This document shows, one piece after another, positions 12,501 to 25,810 of a stretch of DNA of 64,000 nucleotides. The position numbers and the translations under genes are program-made. Below the pieces are notes generated by a model. The model saw nothing but the letters and a program-made list of their open reading frames with translations. It was not told the DNA's origin and made no database searches. Every line of letters begins with the position of its first letter. Within the stretch, counting starts at the first letter, position 1. Source of the stretch: Rhytidiadelphus loreus (taxonomy: Eukaryota; Streptophyta; Bryopsida; Hypnales; Hylocomiaceae); contig OX344763.1 of the NCBI GenBank assembly GCA_947034895.1, positions 59,043,093-59,107,092 on the forward strand, given 5' to 3'.

Positions 12501-15500
12501 TATTCGTGCACGAACCTTGCCCTCTATTTTAAAGTCCACAAAAATGTAATCTCATGGAATTCATGTACAGAAATCTGGGAAAGAGGTTGTGCAAGTTGCA
12601 AGTGCTCCTAAACTCATGAATTAATCAAAAAAATATATAACTGGTGGTCAAGATGAATGACTTTCTAGTACGTGGAAATGAAATATTCCTGCACGAACCT
12701 TGCCCTGTATTTTAAAGTCGACAAAATTGTAATCTCATGGAATTCATGTACAGAAATCTGGGAAAGCGGTTGTGCAAGTTGCAAGTGCTCCTAAACTCAT
12801 GAATTAATCAAGAAAATATATAATTGGGAGTCACGATGAATGACTTTCTAGTACGTGGAAATGAAATATTCGTGCACGAACCTTGCCCTGTATTTTAAAG
12901 TGGACAAAATTGTAATCTCATGGAATTCATGTACAGAAATCTGGGAAAGAGGTTGTGCAAGTTGCAAGTGCTCCTAAACTCATGAATTAATGAAAAAAAT
13001 ATATAATTGGGAGTCACGAAGAATGACTTTCTAGTACGTGGAAATGAAATATTCGTGCACGAACCTTGCCCTGTATTTTAAAGTGGACAAAATTGTAATC
13101 TCATGGAATTCATGTACAGAAATCTGGGAAAGAGGTTGTGCACGTTGCAAGTGCTCCTAAACTCATGAATTAATCAAAAAAATATATAATTGGGAGTCAC
13201 GATGAATGACTTTCTAGTACGTGGAAATGAAATATTCGTGCACGAACCTTGCCCTCTATTTTAAAGTTGACAAAATTGTAATCTCATGGAATTCATGTAA
13301 AGAAATCTGGGAAAGAGGTTGTGCACGTTGCAAGTGCTCCTAAACTCATGAATTAATCAAAAAAATATATAATTGGGAGTCACGATGAATGACTTTCTTG
13401 TACGTGGAAATGAAATATTCGTGCACGAACCTTGCCCTCTATTTTAAAGTGGACAAAATTGTAATCTCATGGAATTCATGTACAGAAATCTGGGAAAGAG
13501 GTTGTGCAAGTTGCAAGTGCTCCTAAACTCATGAATTAATCAAAAAAATATATAATTGGGAGTCACGATGAATGACTTTCTAGTACGTGGAAATGAAATA
13601 TTCGTGCACGAACCTTGCCCTGTATTTTAAAGTTGACAAAATTGTAATCTCATGGAATTCATGTACAGAAATCTGGGAAAGAGGTTGTGCACGTTGCAAG
13701 TGCTCCTAAACTCATGAATTAATCAAAAAAATATATAATTGGGAGTCACGATGAATGACTTTCTAGTACGTGGAAATGAAATATTCGTGCAAGAACCTTG
13801 CCCTGTATTTTAAAGTCGATAAAATCGTAATCTCATGGAATTCATGTACAGAAATCTGGGAAAGAGGTTGTGCAAGTTGCAAGTGCTCCTAAACTCATGA
13901 ATTAATCAAAAAAATATATAATTGGTGGTCACGATGAATGACTTTCTAGTACGTGGAAATGAAATATTCCTGCACGAACCTTGCCCTGTATTTTAAAGTT
14001 GACAAAATTGTAATCTCATGGAATTCATGTACAGAAATCTGGGAAAGAGGTTCTGCACGTTGCAAGTGCTCCTAAACTCATGAATTAATCAAAAAAATAT
14101 ATAATTGGGAGTCACGATGAATGACTTTCTAGTACGTGGAAATGAAATATTCGTGCACGAACCTGGCCCTGTATTTTAAAGTCGACAAATCTGTAATCTC
14201 ATGGAATTCATGTACAGAAATCTGGGAAAGAGGTTGTGCAAGTTGCAAGTGCTCCTAAACTCATGAATTAATCAAGAAAATATATAATTGGGAGTCACGA
14301 TGAATGACTTTCTAGTACGTGGAAATGAAATATTCCTGCACGAACCTTGCCCTGTATTTTAAAGTTGACAAAATTGTAATCTCATGGAATTCATGTACAG
14401 AAATCTGGGAAAGAGGTTGTGCACGTTGCAAGTGCTCCTAAATTCATGAATTAATCAAAAAAATATATAATTGGGAGTCACGATGAATGACTTTCTAGTA
14501 CGTGGAAATGAAATATTCGTGCACGAACCTTGCCCTCTATTTTAAAGTCGATAAAATTGTAATCTCATAGAATTCATGTACAGAAATCTGGGAAAGAGGT
14601 TGTACAGGTTGCAAGTGCTCCTAAACTCATGAATTAATCAAAAAAATATATAATTGGTGGTCACGATGAATGACTTTCTAGTACGTGGAAATGAAATATT
14701 CCTGCACGAACCTTGCCCTGTATTTTAAAGTTCACAAAATTGTAATCTCATGGAATTCATGTACAGAAATCTGGGAAAGCGGTTGTGCAAGTTGCAAGTG
14801 CTCCTAAACTCATGAATTAATCAAGAAAATATATAATTGGGAGTCACGATGAATGACTTTCTAGTACGTGGAAATGAAATATTCGTGCATGAACCTGGCC
14901 CTCTATTTTAAAGTCCAAAATATTGTAATCTCATGGAATTCATGTACAGAAATCTGGGAAAGAGGTTGTGCAAGTTGCAAGTGCTCCTAAATTCATGAAT
15001 TAATCAACAAAATATATAATTGGTGGTCACGATGAATGACTTTCTAGTACGTGAAAATGCAATATTCGTGGACGAATCTAGCCCTCTATTTTAAAGTCCA
15101 AAATATTGTAATCTCATGGAATTCATGTACAGAAATCTGGGAAAGAGGTTGTGCAAGTTGCAAGTGCTCCTAAATTCATGAATTAATCAAAAAAATATAT
15201 AATTGGTGGTCACGATGAATGACTTTCTAGTACGTGGAAATGAAATATTCCTGCACGAACCTTGCCCTGTATTTTAAAGTCGAGAAAATTGTAATCTCAT
15301 GGAATTCATACACAGAAATCTGGGAAAGAGGTTGTGCACGTTGCAAGTGCTCCTAAACTCATGAATTAATCAAAAAAATATATAATTGGGAGTCACGATG
15401 AATGACTTTCTAATACGTGGAAATGAAATATTCGTGCACGAACCTTGCCCTGTATTTTAAAGTTGACAAAATTGTAATCTCATGGAATTCATGTACAGAA

Positions 15501-16761
15501 ATCTGGGAAAGAGGTTGTGCACGTTGCAAGTGCTCCTAAACTCATGAATTAATCAAGAAAATATATAATTGGGAGTCACGATGAATGACTTTCTAGTACG
15601 TGGAAATGAAATATTCGTGCACGAACCTTGCCCTGTATTTTAAAGTCGATAAAATTGTAATCTCATGGAATTCATGTACTGAAATCTGGGAAAGAGGTTG
15701 TGCAAGTTGCAAGTGCTCCTAAACTCATGAATTAATGAACAAAATATATAATTGGGAGTCACGATGAATGACTTTCTAGTACGCGGAAATGAAATATTCG
15801 TCCACAAACCTGGCCCTCTATTTTAAAGTCGACAAAATTGTAATCTCATGGAATTCATGTACAGAAATCTGGGAAAGAGGTTGTGCAAGTTGCAAGTGCT
15901 CCTAAACTCATGAATTAATCAAAAAAATATATAATTGGTGGTCACGATGAATGACTTTCTAGTACGTGGAAATGAAATATTCGTGCACGAACCTTGCCCT
16001 GTATTTTAAAGTCGACAAAATTGTAATCTCATGGAATTCATTGAAAGAAATTTGGGAAAGAGGTTGTGCAAGTTGCAAGTGCTCCTAAATTCATGAATTA
16101 ATGAAAAAAATATATAATTGGTGGTCACGATGAATGACTTTCTAGTACGTGGAAATGAAATATTCGTGCACGAACCTTGCCCTGTATTTTAAAGTCGACA
16201 AAATTGTAATCTCATGGAATTCATTGAAAGAAATTTGGGAAAGAGGTTGTGCAAGTTGCAAGTGCTCCTAAATTCATGAATTAATGAACAAAATATATAA
16301 TTGGGAGTCACGATGAATGACTTTCTAGTACGTGGAAATGAAATATTCGTGCACGAACCTTGCCCTGTATTTTAAAGTCGACAAAATTGTAATCTCATGA
16401 AATTCATTGAAAGAAATCTGGGAAAGAGGTTGTGCAAGTTGCAATTGCTCCTAAACTCATGAATTAATCAAAAAAATATATAATTGGGAGTCACGATGAA
16501 TGACTTTCTAGTACGTGGAAATGAAATATTCGTGCACGAACCTGGCCCTCTATTTTAAAGTCCACAAAATTGTAATCTCATGAAATTCATTGAAAGAAAT
16601 CTGGGAGAGAAGTTGTGCAAGTTGCAAGTGCTCCTAAACTCATGAATTAATCAACAAAATATATAATTGGGAGTCACGATGAATGACTTTCTAGTACGTG
16701 AAAATGCAATATTCGTGCAAGAACCTTGCCCTGTATTTTAAAGTCGACAAAATTGTAATCT
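9583..16761 (+). repeat. Less ordered monomers of domain A
   Basis: About 39 monomers follow without a long exact repeat that I could find. A three-monomer block seen at about 5.7-6.2 and 8.4-8.9 kb recurs at about 11.0-11.5 kb. A one-base deletion near 9848 (TGTGCAGTTGC for TGTGCAAGTTGC) shifts the register. From about 16.0 kb, monomers with CATTGAAAG and GAAGTTGTGC appear and lead into domain B. No gene or non-satellite sequence is present. Confidence 0.75.
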
Positions 16762-19700
16762 CTTGGAATTCATGTACAGAAATCTGGGAAAGAGGTTGTG
16801 CAAGTTGCAATTGCTCCTAAATTCATGAATTAATCAAAAAAATATATAATTGGGAGTCACGATGAATGACTTTCTAGTACGTGGAAATGAAATATTCGTG
16901 CACGAACCTGGCCCTCTATTTTAATGTCCACAAAATTGTAATCTCATGAAATTCATTGAAAGAAATCTGGGAAAGAAGTTGTGCAAGTTGCAAGTGCTCC
17001 TAAACTCATGAATTAATCAAAAAAATTTATAATTGGGAGTCACGATGAATGACTTTCTAGTACGTGGAAATGAAATATTCGTGCATGAACCTGGACCTCT
17101 ATTTTAAAGTCGACAAAATTGTAATCTCATGGAATTCATGTACAGAAATCTGGGAAAGAGGTTGTGCAAGTTGCAAGTGCTCCTAAACTCATGAATTAAT
17201 CAAGAAAATATATAATTGGGAGTCACGATGAATGACTTTCTAGTACGTGGAAATGAAATATTCGTCCACAAACCTGGCCCTCTATTTTAAAGTCGAAAAT
17301 ATTGTAATCTCATGAAATTCATTGACAGAAATCTGGGAAAGAGGTTGTGCAAGTTGCAAGTGCTCCTAAATTCATGAATTAATGAAAAAAATATATAATT
17401 GGTGGTCACGATGAATGACTTTCTAGTACGTGGAAATGAAATATTCGTGCACGAACCTTGCCCTGTATTTTTAAGTCGACAAAATTGTAATCTCATGAAA
17501 TTCATTGAAAGAAATCTGGGAGAGAAGTTGTGCAAGTTGCAAGTGCTCCTAAACTCATGAATTAATCAACAAAATATATAATTGGGAGTCACGATGAATG
17601 ACTTTCTAGTACGTGAAAATGCAATATTCGTGCACGAACCTTGCCCTGTATTTTTAAGTCGACAAAATTGTTATCTCATGGAATTCATGTACAGAAATCT
17701 CGAAAAGAGGTTGTGCAAGTTGCAATTGCTCCTAAACTCATGAATTAATCAAAAAAATATATAATTGGGAGTCACGATGAATGACTTTCTAGTACGTGGA
17801 AATGAAATATTCGTGCACGAACCTGGCCCTCTATTTTAAAGTCCACAAAATTGTAATCTCATGAAATTCATTGAAAGAAATCTGGGAGAGAAGTTGTGCA
17901 AGTTGCAAGTGCTCCTAAACTCATGAATTAATCAACAAAATATATAATTGGGAGTCACGATGAATGACTTTCTAGTACGTGAAAATGCAATATTCGTGCA
18001 CGAACCTTGCCCTGTATTTTAAAGTCGACAAAATTGTAATCTCATGGAATTCATGTACAGAAATCTGGGAAAGAGGTTGTGCAAGTTGCAAGTGCTCCTA
18101 AACTCATGAATTAATCAAAAAAATATATAATTGGTGGTCACGATGAATGACTTTCTAGTACGTGGAAATGAAATATTCGTGCACGAACCTGGCCCTCTAT
18201 TTTAAAGTCCACAAAATTGTAATCTCATGAAATTCATTGAAAGAAATCTGGGAAAGAAGTTGTGCAAGTTGCAAGTGCTCCTAAACTCATGAATTAATCA
18301 ACAAAATATATAATTGGGAGTCACGATGAATGACTTTCTAGTACGTGGATATGAAATATTCGTGCAAGAACCTTGCCCTGTATTTTAAAGTCGACAAAAT
18401 TGTAATCTCATGGAATTCATGTACAGAAATCTGGAAAAGAGGTTGTACAAGTTGCAAGTGCTCCTAAATTCATGAATTAATCAAAAAAATATATAATTGG
18501 GAGTCACGATGAATGACTTTCTAGTACGTGGAAATGAAATATTCGTGCACGAACCTTGCCCTGTATTTTAAAGTCGACAAAATTGTAATCTCATGGAATT
18601 CATGTACAGAAATCTGGAAAAGAGGTTGTGCAAGTTGCAGGTGCTCCTAAACTCATGAATTAATCAACAAAATATATAATTGGGAGTCACGATGAATGAC
18701 TTTCTAGTACGAGGAAATGAAATATTCGTGCACGAACCTTGCCCTGTATTTTAAAGTCGATAAAATTGTAATCTCATGGAATTCATGTACAGAAATCTGG
18801 GAAAGAGGTTGTGCAAGTTGTAAGTGCTCCTAAACTCATGAATTAATCAACAAAATATATAATTGGGAGTCACGATGAATGACTTTCTAGTACGTGGAAA
18901 TGAAATATTCGTGCACAAACCTTGCCCTGTATTTTAAAGTCGACAAAATTGTAATCTCATGGAATTCATGTACAGAAATCTGGAAAAGAGGTTGTGCAAG
19001 TTGCAGGTGCTCCTAAACTCATGAATTAATCAACAAAATATATAATTGGGAGTCACGATGAATGACTTTCTAGTACGTGGAAATGAAATATTCGTGCACG
19101 AACCTTGCCCTGTATTTTAAAGTCGACAAAATTGTAATCTCATGAAATTCATTGACAGAAATCTGGGAAAGAGGTTGTGCAAGTTGCAAGTGCTCCTAAA
19201 CTCATGAATTAATCAAAAAAATATATAATTGGTGGTCACGATGAATGACTTTCTAGTACGTGGAAATGAAATATTCGTGCACGAACCTGGCCCTCTATTT
19301 TAAAGTCCACAAAATTGTAATCTCATGAAATTCATTGAAAGAAATCTGGGAAAGAAGTTGTGCAAGTTGCAAGTGCTCCTAAACTCATGAATTAATCAAC
19401 AAAATATATAATTGGGAGTCACGATGAATGACTTTCTAGTACGAGGAAATGAAATATTCGTGCACGAACCTTGCCCTGTATTTTAAAGTCGATAAAATTG
19501 TAATCTCATGGAATTCATGTACAGAAATTTGGGAAAGAGGTTGTGCAAGTTGTAAGTGCTCCTAAACTCATGAATTAATCAAAAAAATATATAATTGGGA
19601 GTCACGATGAATGACTTTCTAGTACGTGGAAATGAAATATTCGTGCACGAACCTTGCCCTGTATTTTAAAGTCGACAAAATTGTAATCTCATGGAATTCA

Positions 19701-21335
19701 TGTACAGAAATCTGGAAAAGAGGTTGTGCAAGTTGCAGGTGCTCCTAAACTCATGAATTAATCAACAAAATATATAATTGTTAGTCACGATGAATGACTT
19801 TCTAGTACGTGGAAATGAAATATTCGTGCACGAACCTTGCCCTGTATTTTAAAGTCGACAAAACTGTAATCTCATGGAATTCATGTACAGAAATATGGAA
19901 AAGAGGTTGTACAAGTTGCAAGTGCTCCTAAACTCATGAATTAATCAAAAAAATATATAATTGGTGGTCACGATGAATGACTTTCTAGTACGTGGAAATG
20001 AAATATTCGTGCACGAACCTTGCCCTGTATTTTAAATCGACAAAATTGTAATCTCATGAAATTCATTGAAAGAAATCTGGGAAAGAGGTTGTGCAAGTTG
20101 CAAGTGCTCCTAAACTCATGAATTAATCAAAAAAATATATAATTGGTGGTCACGATGAATGACTTTCTAGTATGTGGAAATGAAATATTCGTGCACGAAC
20201 CTGGCCCTCTATTTTAAAGTCCACAAAATTGTAATCTCATGAAATTCATTGAAAGAAATCTGGGAAAGAAGTTGTGCAAGTTGCAAGTGCTCCTAAACTC
20301 ATGAATTAATCAACAAAATATATAATTGGGAGTCACGATGAATGACTTTCTAGTACGTGGAAATGAAATATTCGTGCAAGAACCTTGCCCTCTATTTTAA
20401 AGTCGACAAAATTGTAATCTCATGGAATTCATGTACAGAAATCTGGAAAAGAGGTTGTACAAGTTGCAAGTGCTCCTAAATTCATGAATTAATCAAAAAA
20501 ATATATAATTGGGAGTCACGATGAATGACTTTCTAGTACGTGGAAATGAAATATTCGTGCACGAACCTTGCCCTGTATTTTAAAGTCGACAAAATTGTAA
20601 TCTCATGGAATTCATGTACAGAAATCTGGAAAAGAGGTTGTGCAAGTTGCAGGTGCTCCTAAACTCATGAATTAATCAACAAAATATATAATTGGGAGTC
20701 ACGATGAATGACTTTCTAGTACGAGGAAATGAAATATTCGTGCACGAACCTTGCCCTGTATTTTAAAGTCGATAAAATTGTAATCTCATGGAATTCATGT
20801 ACAGAAATCTGGGAAAGAGGTTGTGCAAGTTGTAAGTGCTCCTAAACTCATGAATTAATCAACAAAATATATAATTGGGAGTCACGATGAATGACTTTCT
20901 AGTACGTGGAAATGAAATATTCGTGCACAAACCTTGCCCTGTATTTTAAAGTCGACAAAATTGTAATCTCATGGAATTCATGTACAGAAATCTGGAAAAG
21001 AGGTTGTGCAAGTTGCAGGTGCTCCTAAACTCATGAATTAATCAACAAAATATATAATTGGGAGTCACGATGAATGACTTTCTAGTACGTGGAAATGAAA
21101 TATTCGTGCACGAACCTTGCCCTGTATTTTAAAGTCGACAAAATTGTAATCTCATGAAATTCATTGACAGAAATCTGGGAAAGAGGTTGTGCAAGTTGCA
21201 AGTGCTCCTAAACTCATGAATTAATCAAAAAAATATATAATTGGTGGTCACGATGAATGACTTTCTAGTACGGGGAAATGAAATATTCGTGCACAAACCT
21301 TGCCCTGTATTTTAAAGTCGACAAAATTGTAATCT
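16762..21335 (+). repeat. 25-monomer tandem duplication, copy 1 (4574 bp)
   Basis: This block matches 21336-25810 at an offset of 4574 bp (25 x 183 minus one deleted base). Shared rare variants in the same order are TTTTAATGTCC, AAATTTATAATTGG, CCTGGACCTC, ATTTTTAAGTC, CTCGAAAAG, GTGGATATG, TACGAGG, ATTGTTAGTC, AAATATGG, the deletion allele TTTTAAATCGAC near 20037, and TAGTATGTGG. Differences are few, for example CTGG against ATGG near 19712 and CTCTATTTT against CTGTATTTT near 20391. The last monomer or so of the period is diverged. Confidence 0.92.
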
Positions 21336-24300
21336 CATGGAATTCATGTACAGAAATCTGGGAAAGAGGTTGTGCAAGTTGCAATTGCTCCTAAATTCAT
21401 GAATTAATCAAAAAAATATATAATTGGGAGTCACGATGAATGACTTTCTAGTACGTGGAAATGAAATATTCGTGCACGAACCTGGCCCTCTATTTTAATG
21501 TCCACAAAATTGTAATCTCATGAAATTCATTGAAAGAAATCTGGGAAAGAAGTTGTGCAAGTTGCAAGTGCTCCTAAACTCATGAATTAATCAAAAAAAT
21601 TTATAATTGGGAGTCACGATGAATGACTTTCTAGTACGTGGAAATGAAATATTCGTGCATGAACCTGGACCTCTATTTTAAAGTCGACAAAATTGTAATC
21701 TCATGGAATTCATGTACAGAAATCTGGGAAAGAGGTTGTGCAAGTTGCAAGTGCTCCTAAACTCATGAATTAATCAAGAAAATATATAATTGGGAGTCAC
21801 GATGAATGACTTTCTAGTACGTGGAAATGAAATATTCGTCCACAAACCTGGCCCTCTATTTTAAAGTCGAAAATATTGTAATCTCATGAAATTCATTGAC
21901 AGAAATCTGGGAAAGAGGTTGTGCAAGTTGCAAGTGCTCCTAAATTCATGAATTAATGAAAAAAATATATAATTGGTGGTCACGATGAATGACTTTCTAG
22001 TACGTGGAAATGAAATATTCGTGCACGAACCTTGCCCTGTATTTTTAAGTCGACAAAATTGTAATCTCATGAAATTCATTGAAAGAAATCTGGGAGAGAA
22101 GTTGTGCAAGTTGCAAGTGCTCCTAAACTCATGAATTAATCAACAAAATATATAATTGGGAGTCACGATGAATGACTTTCTAGTACGTGAAAATGCAATA
22201 TTCGTGCACGAACCTTGCCCTGTATTTTTAAGTCGACAAAATTGTTATCTCATGGAATTCATGTACAGAAATCTCGAAAAGAGGTTGTGCAAGTTGCAAT
22301 TGCTCCTAAACTCATGAATTAATCAAAAAAATATATAATTGGGAGTCACGATGAATGACTTTCTAGTACGTGGAAATGAAATATTCGTGCACGAACCTGG
22401 CCCTCTATTTTAAAGTCCACAAAATTGTAATCTCATGAAATTCATTGAAAGAAATCTGGGAGAGAAGTTGTGCAAGTTGCAAGTGCTCCTAAACTCATGA
22501 ATTAATCAACAAAATATATAATTGGGAGTCACGATGAATGACTTTCTAGTACGTGAAAATGCAATATTCGTGCACGAACCTTGCCCTGTATTTTAAAGTC
22601 GACAAAATTGTAATCTCATGGAATTCATGTACAGAAATCTGGGAAAGAGGTTGTGCAAGTTGCAAGTGCTCCTAAACTCATGAATTAATCAAAAAAATAT
22701 ATAATTGGTGGTCACGATGAATGACTTTCTAGTACGTGGAAATGAAATATTCGTGCACGAACCTGGCCCTCTATTTTAAAGTCCACAAAATTGTAATCTC
22801 ATGAAATTCATTGAAAGAAATCTGGGAAAGAAGTTGTGCAAGTTGCAAGTGCTCCTAAACTCATGAATTAATCAACAAAATATATAATTGGGAGTCACGA
22901 TGAATGACTTTCTAGTACGTGGATATGAAATATTCGTGCAAGAACCTTGCCCTGTATTTTAAAGTCGACAAAATTGTAATCTCATGGAATTCATGTACAG
23001 AAATCTGGAAAAGAGGTTGTACAAGTTGCAAGTGCTCCTAAATTCATGAATTAATCAAAAAAATATATAATTGGGAGTCACGATGAATGACTTTCTAGTA
23101 CGTGGAAATGAAATATTCGTGCACGAACCTTGCCCTGTATTTTAAAGTCGACAAAATTGTAATCTCATGGAATTCATGTACAGAAATCTGGAAAAGAGGT
23201 TGTGCAAGTTGCAGGTGCTCCTAAACTCATGAATTAATCAACAAAATATATAATTGGGAGTCACGATGAATGACTTTCTAGTACGAGGAAATGAAATATT
23301 CGTGCACGAACCTTGCCCTGTATTTTAAAGTCGATAAAATTGTAATCTCATGGAATTCATGTACAGAAATCTGGGAAAGAGGTTGTGCAAGTTGTAAGTG
23401 CTCCTAAACTCATGAATTAATCAACAAAATATATAATTGGGAGTCACGATGAATGACTTTCTAGTACGTGGAAATGAAATATTCGTGCACAAACCTTGCC
23501 CTGTATTTTAAAGTCGACAAAATTGTAATCTCATGGAATTCATGTACAGAAATCTGGAAAAGAGGTTGTGCAAGTTGCAGGTGCTCCTAAACTCATGAAT
23601 TAATCAACAAAATATATAATTGGGAGTCACGATGAATGACTTTCTAGTACGTGGAAATGAAATATTCGTGCACGAACCTTGCCCTGTATTTTAAAGTCGA
23701 CAAAATTGTAATCTCATGAAATTCATTGACAGAAATCTGGGAAAGAGGTTGTGCAAGTTGCAAGTGCTCCTAAACTCATGAATTAATCAAAAAAATATAT
23801 AATTGGTGGTCACGATGAATGACTTTCTAGTACGTGGAAATGAAATATTCGTGCACGAACCTGGCCCTCTATTTTAAAGTCCACAAAATTGTAATCTCAT
23901 GAAATTCATTGAAAGAAATCTGGGAAAGAAGTTGTGCAAGTTGCAAGTGCTCCTAAACTCATGAATTAATCAACAAAATATATAATTGGGAGTCACGATG
24001 AATGACTTTCTAGTACGAGGAAATGAAATATTCGTGCACGAACCTTGCCCTGTATTTTAAAGTCGATAAAATTGTAATCTCATGGAATTCATGTACAGAA
24101 ATTTGGGAAAGAGGTTGTGCAAGTTGTAAGTGCTCCTAAACTCATGAATTAATCAAAAAAATATATAATTGGGAGTCACGATGAATGACTTTCTAGTACG
24201 TGGAAATGAAATATTCGTGCACGAACCTTGCCCTGTATTTTAAAGTCGACAAAATTGTAATCTCATGGAATTCATGTACAGAAATATGGAAAAGAGGTTG

Positions 24301-25810
24301 TGCAAGTTGCAGGTGCTCCTAAACTCATGAATTAATCAACAAAATATATAATTGTTAGTCACGATGAATGACTTTCTAGTACGTGGAAATGAAATATTCG
24401 TGCACGAACCTTGCCCTGTATTTTAAAGTCGACAAAACTGTAATCTCATGGAATTCATGTACAGAAATATGGAAAAGAGGTTGTACAAGTTGCAAGTGCT
24501 CCTAAACTCATGAATTAATCAAAAAAATATATAATTGGTGGTCACGATGAATGACTTTCTAGTACGTGGAAATGAAATATTCGTGCACGAACCTTGCCCT
24601 GTATTTTAAATCGACAAAATTGTAATCTCATGAAATTCATTGAAAGAAATCTGGGAAAGAGGTTGTGCAAGTTGCAAGTGCTCCTAAACTCATGAATTAA
24701 TCAAAAAAATATATAATTGGTGGTCACGATGAATGACTTTCTAGTATGTGGAAATGAAATATTCGTGCACGAACCTGGCCCTCTATTTTAAAGTCCACAA
24801 AATTGTAATCTCATGAAATTCATTGAAAGAAATCTGGGAAAGAAGTTGTGCAAGTTGCAAGTGCTCCTAAACTCATGAATTAATCAACAAAATATATAAT
24901 TGGGAGTCACGATGAATGACTTTCTAGTACGTGGAAATGAAATATTCGTGCAAGAACCTTGCCCTGTATTTTAAAGTCGACAAAATTGTAATCTCATGGA
25001 ATTCATGTACAGAAATCTGGAAAAGAGGTTGTACAAGTTGCAAGTGCTCCTAAATTCATGAATTAATCAAAAAAATATATAATTGGGAGTCACGATGAAT
25101 GACTTTCTAGTACGTGGAAATGAAATATTCGTGCACGAACCTTGCCCTGTATTTTAAAGTCGACAAAATTGTAATCTCATGGAATTCATGTACAGAAATC
25201 TGGAAAAGAGGTTGTGCAAGTTGCAGGTGCTCCTAAACTCATGAATTAATCAACAAAATATATAATTGGGAGTCACGATGAATGACTTTCTAGTACGAGG
25301 AAATGAAATATTCGTGCACGAACCTTGCCCTGTATTTTAAAGTCGATAAAATTGTAATCTCATGGAATTCATGTACAGAAATCTGGGAAAGAGGTTGTGC
25401 AAGTTGTAAGTGCTCCTAAACTCATGAATTAATCAACAAAATATATAATTGGGAGTCACGATGAATGACTTTCTAGTACGTGGAAATGAAATATTCATGC
25501 ACAAACCTTGCCCTGTATTTTAAAGTCGACAAAATTGTAATCTCATGGAATTCATGTACAGAAATCTGGAAAAGAGGTTGTGCAAGTTGCAGGTGCTCCT
25601 AAACTCATGAATTAATCAACAAAATATATAATTGTTAGTCACGATGAATGACTTTCTAGTACGTGGAAATGAAATATTCGTGCACGAACCTTGCCCTGTA
25701 TTTTAAAGTCGACAAAATTGTAATCTCATGAAATTCATTGACAGAAATCTGGGAAAGAGGTTGTGCAAGTTGCAAGTGCTCCTAAACTCATGAATTAATC
25801 AAAAAAATAT
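21336..25810 (+). repeat. 25-monomer tandem duplication, copy 2
   Basis: This is the second, directly adjacent copy of 16762-21335. Differences from copy 1 are scattered single bases, such as TTCATGCAC near 25496 for TTCGTGCAC and GTTAGTC near 25634 for GGGAGTC. The block ends where the monomer at about 25.82 kb carries GCACGAACCTGGCC while copy 1 has ACGGGGAAATG and GCACAAACCTTG. Adjacency and near identity suggest a recent unequal exchange or replication-based duplication of 4.6 kb. Confidence 0.92.

Larger units (their letters stand above)
1..16761 (+). repeat. Satellite domain A (about 91 monomers)
   Basis: This stretch holds no gene, only monomers rich in the variants TTCCTGCACGAA, GTTGAC, GCACGTTGC and GCATGAACCTGG. 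GGTGG and GGGAG junctions are mixed without a fixed alternation. It includes a 12-monomer repeat at 1.1-4.5 kb and a 15-monomer repeat at 4.5-9.6 kb. The last part, from about 16.0 kb, is transitional: CATTGAAAG replaces CATGTACAG as in domain B. The right border is set where the 25-monomer duplication of domain B begins, and is a judgement rather than a sharp break. Confidence 0.7.

Noticed and set aside
17287..17535. 82-codon open reading frame on the - strand
   Set aside because: It lies wholly within satellite monomers, its protein repeats itself every 61 residues, and it is open only because two usual stop codons carry point changes. No known domain or start context is visible.
21861..22109. 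Identical 82-codon open reading frame on the - strand
   Set aside because: It is the duplicate of the frame at 17287-17535 inside the 25-monomer tandem duplication, so identity reflects DNA copying and not protein conservation.
16762..25810. Assembly duplication artefact
   Set aside because: The copies differ at several scattered bases and nested repeats of other lengths show the same behaviour, which favours real duplication. Spanning reads would settle it.
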